Counted from the stretch's first letter, positions 1-9,305 are shown. The stretch: 64,000 nucleotides of DNA from Streptomyces anulatus (GCF_014650675.1 NZ_BMVK01000010.1:229497-293496), one strand, 5' to 3'. The notes: generated from the letters alone by a model not told the origin. Numbers and translations: made by a program.

Positions 1-957
1 GCGGACAGCCTCAACGAGGTCGGCTACGTCGAAGGCACCCTCGACGCCATCGCCGGACGCGGTATCCACGTCTTCCACGCGGAGGGCGCGGGCGGCGGCC
101 ACGCTCCCGACATCATCACCGTGGCCTCCCACCCGAACATCCTCCCGGCGTCCACCAACCCGACGCTCCCGCACACCGTCAACACGGTCGCCGAGCACCT
201 CGACATGCTGATGGTGTGCCACCACCTCAACCCCCGGGTCCCCGAGGACCTCGCGTTCGCCGAGTCCCGGATCCGGGCCACCACCATCGCCGCCGAGGAC
301 GTGCTGCACGACATCGGCGCACTCTCCATCACCTCCTCCGACGCCCAGGCGATGGGCCGCATCGGCGAGGTCGTCTGCCGCACCTGGCAGGTCGCCCACG
401 TCATGAAGCAGCGCTTCGGCGACCGAGGCAGCGAACTGCCCGCCGACAACGAGCGGGCGCGCCGCTATGTCGCCAAGTACACGATCTGCCCGGCCGTCGC
501 CCACGGCATCGACCACGTCGTCGGCTCCGTGGAGCCCGGCAAACTCGCCGACCTGGTGCTCTGGGACCCCGCCTTCTTCGGGATCAGGCCCGCCGCCGTC
601 ATCAAGGGCGGCATGGCCGTGTACGCGCCGCTCGGCGACGCGGGCGCGGCGATCCCCACCACCCAGCCGGTCCTGATGCGCGCCACCTCCGCCGCCGAGG
701 CCGCGCCGCACCTGTCGGTCAGCTTCGTCTCCCCGATGGCGCTGGCCGACGGACTGGCCGAACGGCTCGGCCTGGTCCGGGAGCTGGTCGCCGTACGGCC
801 CACCAGGCACCTCACCAAGGCGGACCTGCCGAACAACACGGCGCTCCCGGCCATCGACGTGGACCCGGAGACCTTCGCCATCCGCATCGACGGGGAGCTC
901 GTCGAGCCCGCCCCCGCCACCGAACTGCCGCTGGCCCAGCGGTACAGCATGTTCTGA
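1..957 (+). CDS. ureC: Urease subunit alpha, C-terminal part (5' end outside window)
   Basis: Catalytic subunit of urease, which hydrolyses urea to ammonia and carbamate in the cytoplasm. The frame is open from base 1, so about 318 residues of a roughly 570-residue protein are seen. Visible family motifs are HAEGAGGGHAPD (nickel-ligand histidine region), MVCHHLNP (mobile flap with the catalytic Cys-His pair) and SSDAQAMGRIGE (the aspartate nickel ligand). GKLADLVLWDP and the terminal SMF are also typical. The carbamylated lysine and first histidine pair lie upstream of the window. The stop TGA overlaps the next start (TGATG), so it is translationally coupled to ureF. Confidence 0.97.
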   Translation, partial: ADSLNEVGYVEGTLDAIAGRGIHVFHAEGAGGGHAPDIITVASHPNILPASTNPTLPHTVNTVAEHLDMLMVCHHLNPRVPEDLAFAESRIRATTIAAEDVLHDIGALSITSSDAQAMGRIGEVVCRTWQVAHVMKQRFGDRGSELPADNERARRYVAKYTICPAVAHGIDHVVGSVEPGKLADLVLWDPAFFGIRPAAVIKGGMAVYAPLGDAGAAIPTTQPVLMRATSAAEAAPHLSVSFVSPMALADGLAERLGLVRELVAVRPTRHLTKADLPNNTALPAIDVDPETFAIRIDGELVEPAPATELPLAQRYSMF

Positions 958-1622
958 TGGCGCTGCTCGCCCCCTACCTCCTCGCCGACGGGCGGCTCCC
1001 GGTCGGCGCCCACACCTACAGCGCGGGCCTCGAACCGGCCGTCGCGGCGGGCCTCACGCGCGCGGAGATCCCCGCGCTGCTGAGGGCCCGCCTGCACACC
1101 GGCGTCGTCACCGAAGCGGCCGCCGCCGTACTCGCCCTGCGGGCGGCCCTGCGCGATCCGGTGGACTACGCGCCCGTGCAGGAGGCGCTCGCCGCCCGGA
1201 CGCCGACGGCGCCGCTGCGCGAGGCGTCCGCCGCACTGGGCCGGGGCGTGCACCGCCTCGCCCGCCGACTGGCCCCCGGCCATCCCGCGGTCACCGCCCT
1301 GACACGGCTCCACCCACGGCCCCTGCGGCCGGTCACCCTCGGGGCGCTCGGGGCCGTCCTGGGGGTGGGGGAGGAGGCGCTGGCCCACGGCGTCGTCTAC
1401 GACGAACTGCAGACCATCGCCTCCGCCGCGCTCAAGCTGCTGCCCGGCGACCCCCTCGACTCCGTCGCGTGGATCATCGCCGCCGAGGCGGACGCCGCGA
1501 GAACCGTCGCCGAGGCACTGGCCGTGCGCACCCCCACCGAACTCCCCGCCCGTACACCACCGCTCACCGAGCAGTGGGCACTCGAACACGACCGACGCGA
1601 ACGGAGACTCTTCCTTGCCTGA
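957..1622 (+). CDS. ureF: Urease accessory protein UreF
   Basis: 221-residue accessory protein that acts with UreG and UreD/H in loading nickel into apo-urease. UreF is thought to gate the GTPase activity of UreG. The reading starts MALLAPYLLADGRLPVGAHT; the (F/L)P-x-G-(G/A)-(F/Y)-x-(H/Y)-S-x-G-x-E pattern of UreF is recognisable as LPVGAHTYSAGLE. The all-helical Ala/Leu-rich body and length fit the family. The ATG at 957 overlaps the ureC stop, so this start is chosen although the frame is open far upstream. It overlaps the ureG start by 8 bases. Confidence 0.93.
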   Translation: MALLAPYLLADGRLPVGAHTYSAGLEPAVAAGLTRAEIPALLRARLHTGVVTEAAAAVLALRAALRDPVDYAPVQEALAARTPTAPLREASAALGRGVHRLARRLAPGHPAVTALTRLHPRPLRPVTLGALGAVLGVGEEALAHGVVYDELQTIASAALKLLPGDPLDSVAWIIAAEADAARTVAEALAVRTPTELPARTPPLTEQWALEHDRRERRLFLA

Positions 1623-2367
1623 CAACGCATCCGCCCAGCAGTCCGGACAGCCCGCCCAGGGCCCCAACGAGCACTACCACCAGCCGCTCAACCAGCCGCG
1701 CGCCCTGCGCATCGGCGTCGCCGGCCCCGTCGGCACCGGCAAGAGCTCCATCCTCGCCACCCTCTGCCGCGAGCTGGCCGACGAGCTCTCCATGGCCGTC
1801 GTCACCAACGACATCTACACCGACGAGGACGCCCGCTTCCTCCGCTCGGCCGGCGTCCTGCCCACCGAGCGCATCCGCGCCGTCGAGACCGGCGCCTGCC
1901 CGCACACCGCGATCCGCGACGACGTGAGCGCCAACCTCGACGCGGTCGAGGACCTGGAGGAGGCCTACGGGCCGCTGGACCTGGTGCTCATCGAAAGCGG
2001 GGGCGACAACCTCACCGCCACGTTCAGCCCCGCGCTCGCCGACGCCCAGCTCTTCAGCATCGACGTCGCGGGCGGCGGGGACGTCGCCCGCAAGGGCGGC
2101 CCGGGCATCACCGGCGCGGACCTCCTGGTCATCAACAAGACCGACCTGGCCCCGCACGTGGAGGTCGACGTGGCCGCGATGGTCGCCGACGCGGAACGGG
2201 CCCGCGACGGTCTGCCCGTCCTCGCGCTGTCCAAGCACGACCCGGAGTCGATCGCCCGGCTGGCCGACTGGGTGCGCGCCGTGCTGGTACGCCACCGCTC
2301 CGGCACCCATGTGCCGACCGACCCCGGCCCGATGGCGCCCCACAGCCACAGCCACGACGGCTCGTGA
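1615..2367 (+). CDS. ureG: Urease accessory GTPase UreG
   Basis: 250-residue SIMIBI-class GTPase that delivers nickel to urease. Motifs seen are the P-loop GPVGTGKSS (about residues 38-46), VVTNDIYTDEDARFL (the metal and switch region), GGGDVARKGGPG (conserved family loop), and VINKTDLAP (guanine-specificity NKxD). A His-rich end (HSHSHDGS) could bind metal. The start is TTG at 1615, preceded by a GGAGA ribosome-binding site and overlapping the end of ureF. The N-terminal 30 residues before the G domain are Gln/Pro/Asn-rich and not conserved. The stop overlaps ureD by GTGA. Confidence 0.96.
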   Translation: MPDNASAQQSGQPAQGPNEHYHQPLNQPRALRIGVAGPVGTGKSSILATLCRELADELSMAVVTNDIYTDEDARFLRSAGVLPTERIRAVETGACPHTAIRDDVSANLDAVEDLEEAYGPLDLVLIESGGDNLTATFSPALADAQLFSIDVAGGGDVARKGGPGITGADLLVINKTDLAPHVEVDVAAMVADAERARDGLPVLALSKHDPESIARLADWVRAVLVRHRSGTHVPTDPGPMAPHSHSHDGS

Positions 2368-3137
2368 CCGGCCCGCCCGCGCCCGCCGCCGGTCCGGCCG
2401 AGCCCGACGACCCCACGGTCGTCGCGGTCGAGCGTGACGCCTCCGGTCGGCACCTCGCCCGCGAGCTGTCTCCCGGGGCGTTCCTCGCCCCCCGCCCCCT
2501 GCTGCCCTGCGCGGACCGCCTGCGGATCGCCCTCGTCGGCACCCGGGCGGGACTGCTGGCCGGCGACGATCTGCGGCTGCACGTCTCGGTCGGCCCGGGG
2601 GCCCGGCTGGAACTGGTCGAACCCTCCGGCCTGGTGGCGTACGACCACCGGGGAGGCAGATCGGCGTGGCGCGCCAGGGTCGACATCGCGGCAGGAGGCC
2701 GACTGGACTGGGACGGGAAGCCGTTCGTGGTCGCGCACGGGGCACGGGTCGACCGGACGATGGAGGTGACGCTCGCGCCCGGCGCCCGGATGCTGTGGCG
2801 CGACACCCTCGTCCTGGGCCGCTCCGGTGAGCGCGGCGGCAGCGTCCGGGCCAGGACCCGGGCCGTGTACGACGGCCGGGAACTGCTGGTCGAGGACCTC
2901 GACCTGACCGACCCGGACCTGCGCGAACTGCCCGGCATCCTCGGCCCGAACCGGATCATCGGCTCCGTGACCGCCCTCGGCGCCCGCCCGCCAGGGCCGC
3001 CCCACCCCTACCGGACGGACCTCGCGGGCCCCGGGGCCCAGGTCCGGCTGCTGGACACCGAGGCGCCGGCGATGGAAGCGGAGCTGACGGCGCTGCACGA
3101 GCACTGGCGGACCGAGAACGAGAACGAGAACGAATGA
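2364..3137 (+). CDS. ureD: Urease accessory protein UreD
   Basis: 257-residue scaffold (UreD/UreH) that binds apo-urease and channels nickel from UreG. Family signatures include RLRIALVGTRAGLLAGDDL, GARLELVEPSG, LVAYDHRGG and LVLGRSGERGG. Start GTG at 2364 lies in a GTGA overlap with the ureG stop, typical coupling in this operon. The gene order C-F-G-D is the usual actinomycete one. The C-terminus ends in an ENENENE run from a GAGAAC hexamer repeated three times. This is the last gene of the operon; the next gene converges from the opposite strand six bases later. Confidence 0.93.
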   Translation: MTGPPAPAAGPAEPDDPTVVAVERDASGRHLARELSPGAFLAPRPLLPCADRLRIALVGTRAGLLAGDDLRLHVSVGPGARLELVEPSGLVAYDHRGGRSAWRARVDIAAGGRLDWDGKPFVVAHGARVDRTMEVTLAPGARMLWRDTLVLGRSGERGGSVRARTRAVYDGRELLVEDLDLTDPDLRELPGILGPNRIIGSVTALGARPPGPPHPYRTDLAGPGAQVRLLDTEAPAMEAELTALHEHWRTENENENE

Positions 3138-3143
3138 CGCTCG

Positions 3144-4322
3144 TCAGGGGCGCCCCAGCACCGTGAAGGGGTTGGGTACCGCCCCCGTCCAGCGGTGCAG
3201 CACCGCGCGTCCGGTCTGCAGCGTGGTTCCTCCGGAGTCGACCGTCCCCGCCTCGGCCACGTAGTAGCGGCCGTCGTCGAGCGAGACCAGACCGTACTGG
3301 CCGCCCGACTGGTACCCGTACACACCGGACGGCTCGTGGTGCAGCCCGCGCGGGAGGAGGGAGAGGATCCGGCCGGACTCGGGGCGCGGCTGCCCCTTCA
3401 CCTCTCCCCGGCGGGCGGGCTCCGACCCGTCCACCACGTACAGCGAGTAGTTGGGGAAGGCCGTCTTCCTGCCCTTGTACACGGCCATCAGCCAGTTCCC
3501 GCTGTGCCGGTCGTACTCCAGGTTCTGGACGCCGTACGTGGTGTTGCCGGTGTAGGCGAAGAACTTGCCGTCGGGGGAGGCGGGGCCGCTCGTGTGATGA
3601 GCGCCCTCGACGAGCGGCCTCTCGTACCTTCGCCAGTCGCGCACGTCGTACTGGAGCAGCACCTGATGGTCGTTGTCGGTGCGGGCGGTGTTGGAGTAGA
3701 CGCCGTACGCGACGGTGAGCCGGCCGCCTCCCCGGCGGTCCAGGTCGGGGCCGAACGCGATGCCGTCGATGCCGCTGCAGCCGTAGCGGTGGTCGGGGGT
3801 GTCGCCGGTGTTGCCGTCGAAGACCCCGTCGCCGTTCATATCGGCGGTGTAGTCCCGTACGACCTCCCGGAGATGGACGGTGGAGACCACATCGGTGGTC
3901 CGGGCGTCCATGTTCATCCGGGTGATGCGGGCCCCGTCGAAGATCGCGACGTAGAACGCCTCGGCGGCCTTGTACTCCAGGGAGCCGTACACCCGGCCGT
4001 CGGCGGTGTTGAAGTCCAGATCGCCCAGGTGCCCGGTGAAGCCGGTGACCGAGCCGATCGGTCTGCCCGACAGGTCGGTCTTCACGAGCAGATCGGTGAA
4101 GGAGAAGTACATGTGGCCCTTGCGGCGGTCGACGGCCGTGCCCTGGAGGTGCCCGGACGACCAGGCCCCGCCGTCGACGGACGAGGGCAGCGAGGGAGAC
4201 GGCGACGGCGACGGCGACGGGGTACGGGCATGGGCCGCGCCACCGCCCACTGCCAGGAGGGCCGACGCGAGAATCGTGGACAGGAACAGGGCGGCGAGGT
4301 GCGCGGGTGCTCGGCTTCGCAT
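3144..4322 (-). CDS. Secreted protein of unknown function, propeller-like
   Basis: 392-residue exported protein. The start at 4322 is chosen because CGGAGGAACC precedes it and the product begins MRSRAPAHLAALF, a Sec signal peptide ending near AHA. After it comes a Ser-Pro repeat linker (TPSPSPSPSPS), then a domain with repeated LDFNTADGRVYGS-like blades (about residues 60-390). DMNGDGVFDGNTGD (about residue 175) looks like an EF-hand or dockerin-type calcium loop. There is no lipobox cysteine, so free secretion is likely. I do not recognise a function; no catalytic motif was found. It sits alone between the urease operon and a sugar transporter on the opposite strand. Confidence 0.8.
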   Translation of the reverse strand: MRSRAPAHLAALFLSTILASALLAVGGGAAHARTPSPSPSPSPSLPSSVDGGAWSSGHLQGTAVDRRKGHMYFSFTDLLVKTDLSGRPIGSVTGFTGHLGDLDFNTADGRVYGSLEYKAAEAFYVAIFDGARITRMNMDARTTDVVSTVHLREVVRDYTADMNGDGVFDGNTGDTPDHRYGCSGIDGIAFGPDLDRRGGGRLTVAYGVYSNTARTDNDHQVLLQYDVRDWRRYERPLVEGAHHTSGPASPDGKFFAYTGNTTYGVQNLEYDRHSGNWLMAVYKGRKTAFPNYSLYVVDGSEPARRGEVKGQPRPESGRILSLLPRGLHHEPSGVYGYQSGGQYGLVSLDDGRYYVAEAGTVDSGGTTLQTGRAVLHRWTGAVPNPFTVLGRP

Positions 4323-4362
4323 GGTTCCTCCGAGATCGTGGTCCTCAAGAATCGGCGGTGCC

Positions 4363-5619
4363 TCAGGCCCTGCCGTGGGAGACCCGCGAACGCCGGGCCA
4401 CGGCATCCAACGACACCGCCAGCAGCAGCACCCCGCCGGTCACCATGAAGCGGTACGCGGAGTCCAGGTTCAGCAACGTGAGCCCACTGGAGATGGACTG
4501 GATCACGAGAACGCCGAGCAGCGCGGCGAACGCGGTGCCCCGGCCGCCGAACAGACTGGTGCCGCCGATGACGGCCGCCGCGATGGCGTTGAGGTTGACG
4601 TCACCGCCGCCGCTGCTCTGGTTGGCCGCCGCCAGCCGCGAGGCGGAGAGGACTCCGCCGACACAGGCGAGCGTCGCGCACAGCACGAACGCGGTGGTGA
4701 GGACGGCCTTCACGTTCACGCCCGCACGCCGGGCGGCCTCCATGTTGCCGCCGACCGCGTACATCGACTTGCCGAACGAGGTGCGGGACAGGACATAGTG
4801 CAGTGCCAGCACCAGGGCCAGGAAGAACACGAACATCCAGCCCACCCCCCGGTCCCGGTTGAGATACCAGACCGCCGCACCGAGTCCGGCCAGCAGCGCC
4901 AGGCTCCGCCCGGCGAGCAGACGCCGGGAGGGGGCCGTGAGACCCGCCCGGCGGCGCTCCGCCGCCCGGGCGGCACCGGTCGCGTACAGCACCGCCGCGC
5001 CCGCGACGACCAGCGCGTACGCCAACCAGGGCGGCAGGAACTGGAGTTGGGCGAAGGCCACCAGACCCGAGTCGAAGGGCAGGTTGATCGAGCCCTTGGG
5101 TCCGAGTATCCATAGCTGCACGCCGAGGAAACCGAGGAGTCCGCCGAGGGTGATGACGAAGCTGGGCACCCCGATCCGGTTGTGGACCTGGGCGTAGAAC
5201 CAGCCGATCAGACCCGCGAGGGCCAGCGGGACGACGACGGCGAGCCAGGCCGGCAGACCCCGGTCCACGAAGAGGACGGCCAGCACGGCAGCGCCGAGAC
5301 CGCTGATCGAACCGACCGACAGATCGATCTGGCCGACGAGGAGGACGCAGACGACTCCCAGGGCGATGATGCCGACCGGCACGCTTTCGAGGGCGAGGTT
5401 CGTGAGGTTCGCGCTCGACAGGAAGATGGGGTTGAGGATCTGCATCACGACCCAGATCACGACCAGCCCGGCGAGGACGGGCAGCAGGCCGAGGTCGCCG
5501 CCGCGCAGCCGGTCGGACACCGCCCGCCGACGGTCGCGCGCACCGGTGGACCGGGGCGCCGGATCGAGGGGCCCGCCCCGGGAGAGCTCCGGGCCCGTGA
5601 CAGCGGCCGGTTCCGTCAT
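4363..5619 (-). CDS. Sugar ABC transporter permease, XylH type
   Basis: 418-residue inner-membrane permease of the ribose/xylose class (CUT2). About ten hydrophobic segments are visible. The GQIDLSVGSI block and EAARRAGVN motif that contacts the ATPase are typical, as is IGGTSLFGGRGT near the end. A basic loop followed by YLNRDRGVGWM is characteristic of XylH relatives rather than RbsC. Start ATG at 5619 overlaps the ATPase stop by ATGA, so the two are coupled. It is the last gene of the importer set and there is no duplicated gene. Confidence 0.92.
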   Translation of the reverse strand: MTEPAAVTGPELSRGGPLDPAPRSTGARDRRRAVSDRLRGGDLGLLPVLAGLVVIWVVMQILNPIFLSSANLTNLALESVPVGIIALGVVCVLLVGQIDLSVGSISGLGAAVLAVLFVDRGLPAWLAVVVPLALAGLIGWFYAQVHNRIGVPSFVITLGGLLGFLGVQLWILGPKGSINLPFDSGLVAFAQLQFLPPWLAYALVVAGAAVLYATGAARAAERRRAGLTAPSRRLLAGRSLALLAGLGAAVWYLNRDRGVGWMFVFFLALVLALHYVLSRTSFGKSMYAVGGNMEAARRAGVNVKAVLTTAFVLCATLACVGGVLSASRLAAANQSSGGGDVNLNAIAAAVIGGTSLFGGRGTAFAALLGVLVIQSISSGLTLLNLDSAYRFMVTGGVLLLAVSLDAVARRSRVSHGRA

Positions 5620-6476
5620 GATGCTTCCCCCTTGTGCGCCGCTCCGGTCCCGTGCGCCGGTTCCGTTCCGTCGTCCGTGGCCCGGTCGCGGCCGGCACGG
5701 CGGCTGACCACGTTGTCGGTGGCCCCCGTGATGGCCGCCACCAGTTCCGACGCCGTCGTGGTGGCCGCGTCGAAGACGCCGTTGTTGCGGCCGAGCCGCA
5801 GGACGGCCACCGTGTCGGCGACGGCCCGCACGTCGGCCATGTTGTGGCTGACCATGATGACGCCCAGGCCACGCTCCCTCAGACGCTCGATCAGATTGAG
5901 GACTTCCGCCGTCTGCGCCACGCCCAGGGCGGCCGTCGGCTCGTCCAGGATGATCACCTTGGGGTCGCCCAGGAGGGTCCGCGCGATGGCCACCGTCTGG
6001 CGTTGGCCGCCGGACAGGGCCGCGACCGGGACCCGTACCGAGGGAATCTTCGCCGACAGTTCCCCGAGCAGGGCCCGGGAGCGGACCTCCATGCCTACCT
6101 CGTCCAGGCGCAGCCCCCGCAACTCGCGTCCGAGGAAGAGGTTTTCCACCACGTTCAGGTTCTCGCACAGGGCCAGGTCCTGGAACACGGTCGCGATGCC
6201 GAGCCGCTGTGCGGTGGCCGGGGAGGAGACGGAGACGGTCCCCGCGCCGAAGCCGACGGTTCCGGCGTCCGGCCGGTGCACCCCGGATAGGACTTTCACC
6301 AGGGTGGACTTCCCCGCGCCGTTGTCGCCCACCAGAGCGACGACCTGCCCCGCGGCTACGTCCAGGTCGACATCGGTGAGCGCGGCGACGGCGCCGAAGG
6401 ACTTGCTGATTCCGCGCAGTGAGAGCAGCGAGCCCTCCGGACCCTCAGGAGGGGAGGGCAAGGAGTCAGCGGACAT
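5616..6476 (-). CDS. Sugar ABC transporter ATP-binding protein
   Basis: 286-residue ATPase with one nucleotide-binding domain, unlike the two-domain RbsA/XylG of enterobacteria; a homodimer is expected. Motifs: Walker A GDNGAGKSTLVKVL (about 50-63), signature LSGGQRQTVAIAR (about 155), Walker B KVIILDEPTAAL, and the switch histidine in MVSHNM. The C-terminal 40 residues are polar and poorly conserved. A GGAAGG site precedes the start. It lies 106 bases after the binding-protein gene and overlaps the permease, so it energises the same importer. Confidence 0.94.
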   Translation of the reverse strand: MSADSLPSPPEGPEGSLLSLRGISKSFGAVAALTDVDLDVAAGQVVALVGDNGAGKSTLVKVLSGVHRPDAGTVGFGAGTVSVSSPATAQRLGIATVFQDLALCENLNVVENLFLGRELRGLRLDEVGMEVRSRALLGELSAKIPSVRVPVAALSGGQRQTVAIARTLLGDPKVIILDEPTAALGVAQTAEVLNLIERLRERGLGVIMVSHNMADVRAVADTVAVLRLGRNNGVFDAATTTASELVAAITGATDNVVSRRAGRDRATDDGTEPAHGTGAAHKGEAS

Positions 6477-6582
6477 GGACCGACCTTCCGAGGCGGGCGG
6501 GCGGGGGAGTGGTGGCCCCGGCGGGGCGGGAAGGCGTCCCGCCCCGCCCCGGGCAGCCGTGGGCGCCGAGGCCGTCCGGTGA

Positions 6583-7662
6583 CTACGTCAGACCCGCTTC
6601 GGCGCAGGCGGCGGCGTACCTCGCCGTGCACACCTCGGCGGTCTTCAGCGGCTTTCCGTCGCCCACCAGAACCTCCGCGATGTTCTCCCGGGTGACCACG
6701 GTGGGGGTGAAGAGCTCCGAGGGGGTGCCGAAGAGCGTGGTGTCGCCCCGGGGCTTCTTTCCCTCGGCGAAGGCGTACGCCGCGGTGGCCGCGGCTTCCG
6801 CGACGGTCTTGATGGGCTTGGAGATGGTGTTGTACTGGTCGCCCTTGACGATCCGCTGGGCGGCGGCGAGTTCGGCGTCGTTCCCGGTCACCGGCGGCAC
6901 CCTCGCTCCGGCCGCCTTGAACGCGGCGATGGAACCGCCGCCCGTGCCGTCGTTGGCGGCCACCACTCCGGCGATCTTCCCCGGGAACTTGCTGATCTGG
7001 CCGCTGACCCAGCTCTGGGCCTTGCCCGGTTCCCAGGCAGGGGTGTCGTACTCGGCGAGGAGATCGAATCCGCTGGAGTCGACCGCGCTGTGTATGCCCT
7101 TCTTGATCAGGCCTGCCGCCGCGTCGGTCGGCGATCCGTTGACCTGGAGGAGACCGCCCTCGGCCGAGGTGGCCCTGAGGTGCTCCACCAGGGACGTGCC
7201 GATCATGGAGCCGATCTTCTCGTTGTCGAAGGAGACGTAGTAGTCGGCCTTGACCGCCGGGATCGGCCGGTCGTACGCGATGACGGGGACCCCTCGCCCC
7301 TGTGCCGTACGGACGGTGCTGGCCGCCGCGGCGGAGTCCACCGGATCGATCACGATGACGTCGGCGCCCTGCGCGAGAGCGGAGTCGGCCTGCTGCTGTT
7401 GCTTCGCCGCATCGCCGCCCGCGTTCTGGTACAGGACCTCGCAACCACCGCAGAGATCCTTCACCTTGGCCTTGAAGAGGGGAGCGTCGTACAGCTCGTA
7501 CCGGGTGGAGGCGATATCGGGCATCAGGAATGCGATCTTCGCGTTCTGCGGTGACCTGCCGTCCGTGCCGTTCGGCGCTTTCGTCGAACAAGCGGCGGCG
7601 GAGACGATCACCGTCATCACGGACAAGGCAGCGGCGAACGATCTGACAGAGCGTTGCTTCAC
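6583..7662 (-). CDS. Sugar-binding lipoprotein, XylF-like
   Basis: 359-residue periplasmic-binding-protein family member. It starts at a GTG with GGGAGA upstream and has a lipoprotein signal ending in VSAAACS, giving a lipidated cysteine near residue 25. The body matches the xylose-binding class: VIAYDRPI followed by YYVSFDNEKIG, VNGSPTDAAA, and GVVAANDGTGGG. It should capture a sugar outside the membrane for the permease and ATPase downstream. The true ligand is uncertain because the linked enzymes are not XylA/XylB. A DeoR-type site lies about 40 bases upstream. Confidence 0.9.
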   Translation of the reverse strand: MKQRSVRSFAAALSVMTVIVSAAACSTKAPNGTDGRSPQNAKIAFLMPDIASTRYELYDAPLFKAKVKDLCGGCEVLYQNAGGDAAKQQQQADSALAQGADVIVIDPVDSAAAASTVRTAQGRGVPVIAYDRPIPAVKADYYVSFDNEKIGSMIGTSLVEHLRATSAEGGLLQVNGSPTDAAAGLIKKGIHSAVDSSGFDLLAEYDTPAWEPGKAQSWVSGQISKFPGKIAGVVAANDGTGGGSIAAFKAAGARVPPVTGNDAELAAAQRIVKGDQYNTISKPIKTVAEAAATAAYAFAEGKKPRGDTTLFGTPSELFTPTVVTRENIAEVLVGDGKPLKTAEVCTARYAAACAEAGLT

Positions 7663-7699
7663 TGGAATCTCCCGGTCTTCAGGCGGAGAGCCTCCTTCG

Positions 7700-7725
7700 C
7701 GTCAAATTAACAGCGCAGATGTTAG
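7700..7725. promoter_or_regulatory. Probable DeoR operator upstream of the binding-protein gene
   Basis: Read on the minus strand the site contains TGTTAATTTGAC (7701-7712), sharing TGTTAATTT with the site at 12096 and close to the perfect palindrome at 10499. A second TGTTAG half site follows at 7720-7725. The AT content is striking in this GC-rich region. It lies between the kinase stop and the importer start, where a second promoter would be expected. Confidence 0.55.
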
Positions 7726-7782
7726 TAGTGTCAATGGGCATGTCATAAATAACAGGACGGCGGGCCGTTCAGAGGCGTCCGG

Positions 7783-9249
7783 TCAACCGATCGACCGCGC
7801 GCGAGCCCTCCATTCGGTACGGGCCGTCGCCAACTCCGCCCGGTACCGCTCGTATCCGTCCTCGTACAGCGCCCGTACGTCCGCACGCGGTTCGACGACC
7901 TGGTGGCGCCCCGGCGGCGCCTCGTACCCGGGGGACAACGAGGCCCTGGCGACGGACACCACGCCGAGCGCCCCGACCTGCTCCTCCAGCGGAACGCGGA
8001 CGGGCCGGCCGAGGACGTCGGCGATCAGCCGGGCCCACATCACCGACCGTGTGCCACCGCCGCACAGGGCGAGGGTGCCGCTCAGTCCCGCCGTGTCCAG
8101 GCAGTGCCGGGCCGCGTAGCCGATGGCCTCGCAGACGGCCCGGACGGCGTCCTCCCGGCCCGTCGCCAGGCTGAGCCCGTCGAGTCTGCCCCGGGCCGAC
8201 GGTTCGACGAACGGGGCCCGTTCGCCCGCATCGGACAGGAAGGGGAAGGCGTGGACGCCCCGGGCGCCGGGCGGGCTGTCGGTGAGCAGGGCGTCCACGT
8301 CTGCCGTGGTCGCGCCGACGAGGGCGAGCACCCACTCCAGCGCCGCCGTTCCCACCATGGCGGGCATGGCGCGCAGCCACCGGCCGGGCGTGGGCGTGCA
8401 CAGCCACATGCCGGCGGGCTCGGCGAGCGGATCGAGATCGACGCGGTCGGTCAGCACCTGGCTCGCGAGGGTCGTACCGAGGATGAGCACACCGTCCCCC
8501 ACCTCACGCACCCCGCTGCCGATCGCGCAGGCCGGCAGATCGTACGGCCCCGCCACGACCGGCAACCCCTCGGGCAGCCCCAGGAGTCCGGCGCCGCGAC
8601 CGTCCAGCCCGAGCACCGTGCCCGGAGCGGCGGGAGGCGGCAGCAGACCCGCCCGTTCCTCGACGCCGCAGGCCGCCAGCGCCCGGGGCGCGTAGCGGCG
8701 GGTACGGGGGTCGAGGAAGGGGAGCGTCGCGTCGGAGGCATCCAGGCACACCCGGCCGGTGAGGCGCTGGGCGACCGCGTCGACGCAGTACCCCGCGACG
8801 GCGGCCCGGTCCAGCGAGTCCGGCTCGTGCTCCTGGAGCCAGTTCAGCAGCGGGCCGTGGCAGCCGGGGAACATTCCGGAGCCGGTGTGCGCGTAGGCGG
8901 CGCCGATCGTGCCGTCCACCAGCCAGCGGGTCACCAGGTCCGAGGCCCGCGCGTCCATCCACGAGATCGCGGGCCGCACCGGGCGGCCCTCGGAGTCCCG
9001 CAGCCACAGACCGTCCCCCTGGCCGGTGAGCGCCACGGCGTCCGGCGGCCGGCCGACCGCGGCGGCGACCTCGCGCACGACGTCGCCGACACCGGCCACG
9101 ACGTCGTCGAGATCCTGCTCGACGCGACCGCCCGGCAGCATGTCCAGACGCGAGCGCCGGCTCGCGGAGGCCAAGGCGCTGCCGGTCGCGTCGAAGGCCA
9201 CGGCCTTGGTGACCGACGTCCCGATGTCCACACCGATGGTGGTGCTCAC
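7783..9249 (-). CDS. FGGY-family carbohydrate kinase
   Basis: 488-residue sugar kinase transferring the ATP gamma-phosphate to a sugar or sugar alcohol. The N-terminal phosphate loop is DIGTSVTKAVAFDATG. A base aspartate is likely in GPYDLPACAIGSG (about residue 250), and the adenosine-binding loop is LCGGGTRSVMWARLIADVL (about 400). GTG start at 9249 follows AGGAGG with good spacing. It lies downstream of a 2-hydroxyacid dehydrogenase and upstream of the importer on the same strand. Substrate is not assigned: the ring-binding residues cannot be matched by eye to xylulokinase, ribulokinase or erythritol kinase. Confidence 0.88.
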   Translation of the reverse strand: MSTTIGVDIGTSVTKAVAFDATGSALASASRRSRLDMLPGGRVEQDLDDVVAGVGDVVREVAAAVGRPPDAVALTGQGDGLWLRDSEGRPVRPAISWMDARASDLVTRWLVDGTIGAAYAHTGSGMFPGCHGPLLNWLQEHEPDSLDRAAVAGYCVDAVAQRLTGRVCLDASDATLPFLDPRTRRYAPRALAACGVEERAGLLPPPAAPGTVLGLDGRGAGLLGLPEGLPVVAGPYDLPACAIGSGVREVGDGVLILGTTLASQVLTDRVDLDPLAEPAGMWLCTPTPGRWLRAMPAMVGTAALEWVLALVGATTADVDALLTDSPPGARGVHAFPFLSDAGERAPFVEPSARGRLDGLSLATGREDAVRAVCEAIGYAARHCLDTAGLSGTLALCGGGTRSVMWARLIADVLGRPVRVPLEEQVGALGVVSVARASLSPGYEAPPGRHQVVEPRADVRALYEDGYERYRAELATARTEWRARARSIG

Positions 9250-9265
9250 GCCTGGTGCCTCCTGT

Positions 9266-9305
9266 ACGAGCCGATACGAGCCGAGCCGAAACGAGCCGAG
9301 CCGAT
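9266..9305. repeat. Short tandem repeat in the leader of the FGGY kinase gene
   Basis: Three tandem copies beginning ACGAGCCGA, the last two sharing ACGAGCCGAGCCGA, lie just upstream of the kinase ribosome-binding site. This may be simple slippage. Confidence 0.7.

Noticed and set aside
216..956. Upstream extension of the ureF frame
   Set aside because: It overlaps ureC entirely and is Arg/Pro-rich; ureF starts at 957.
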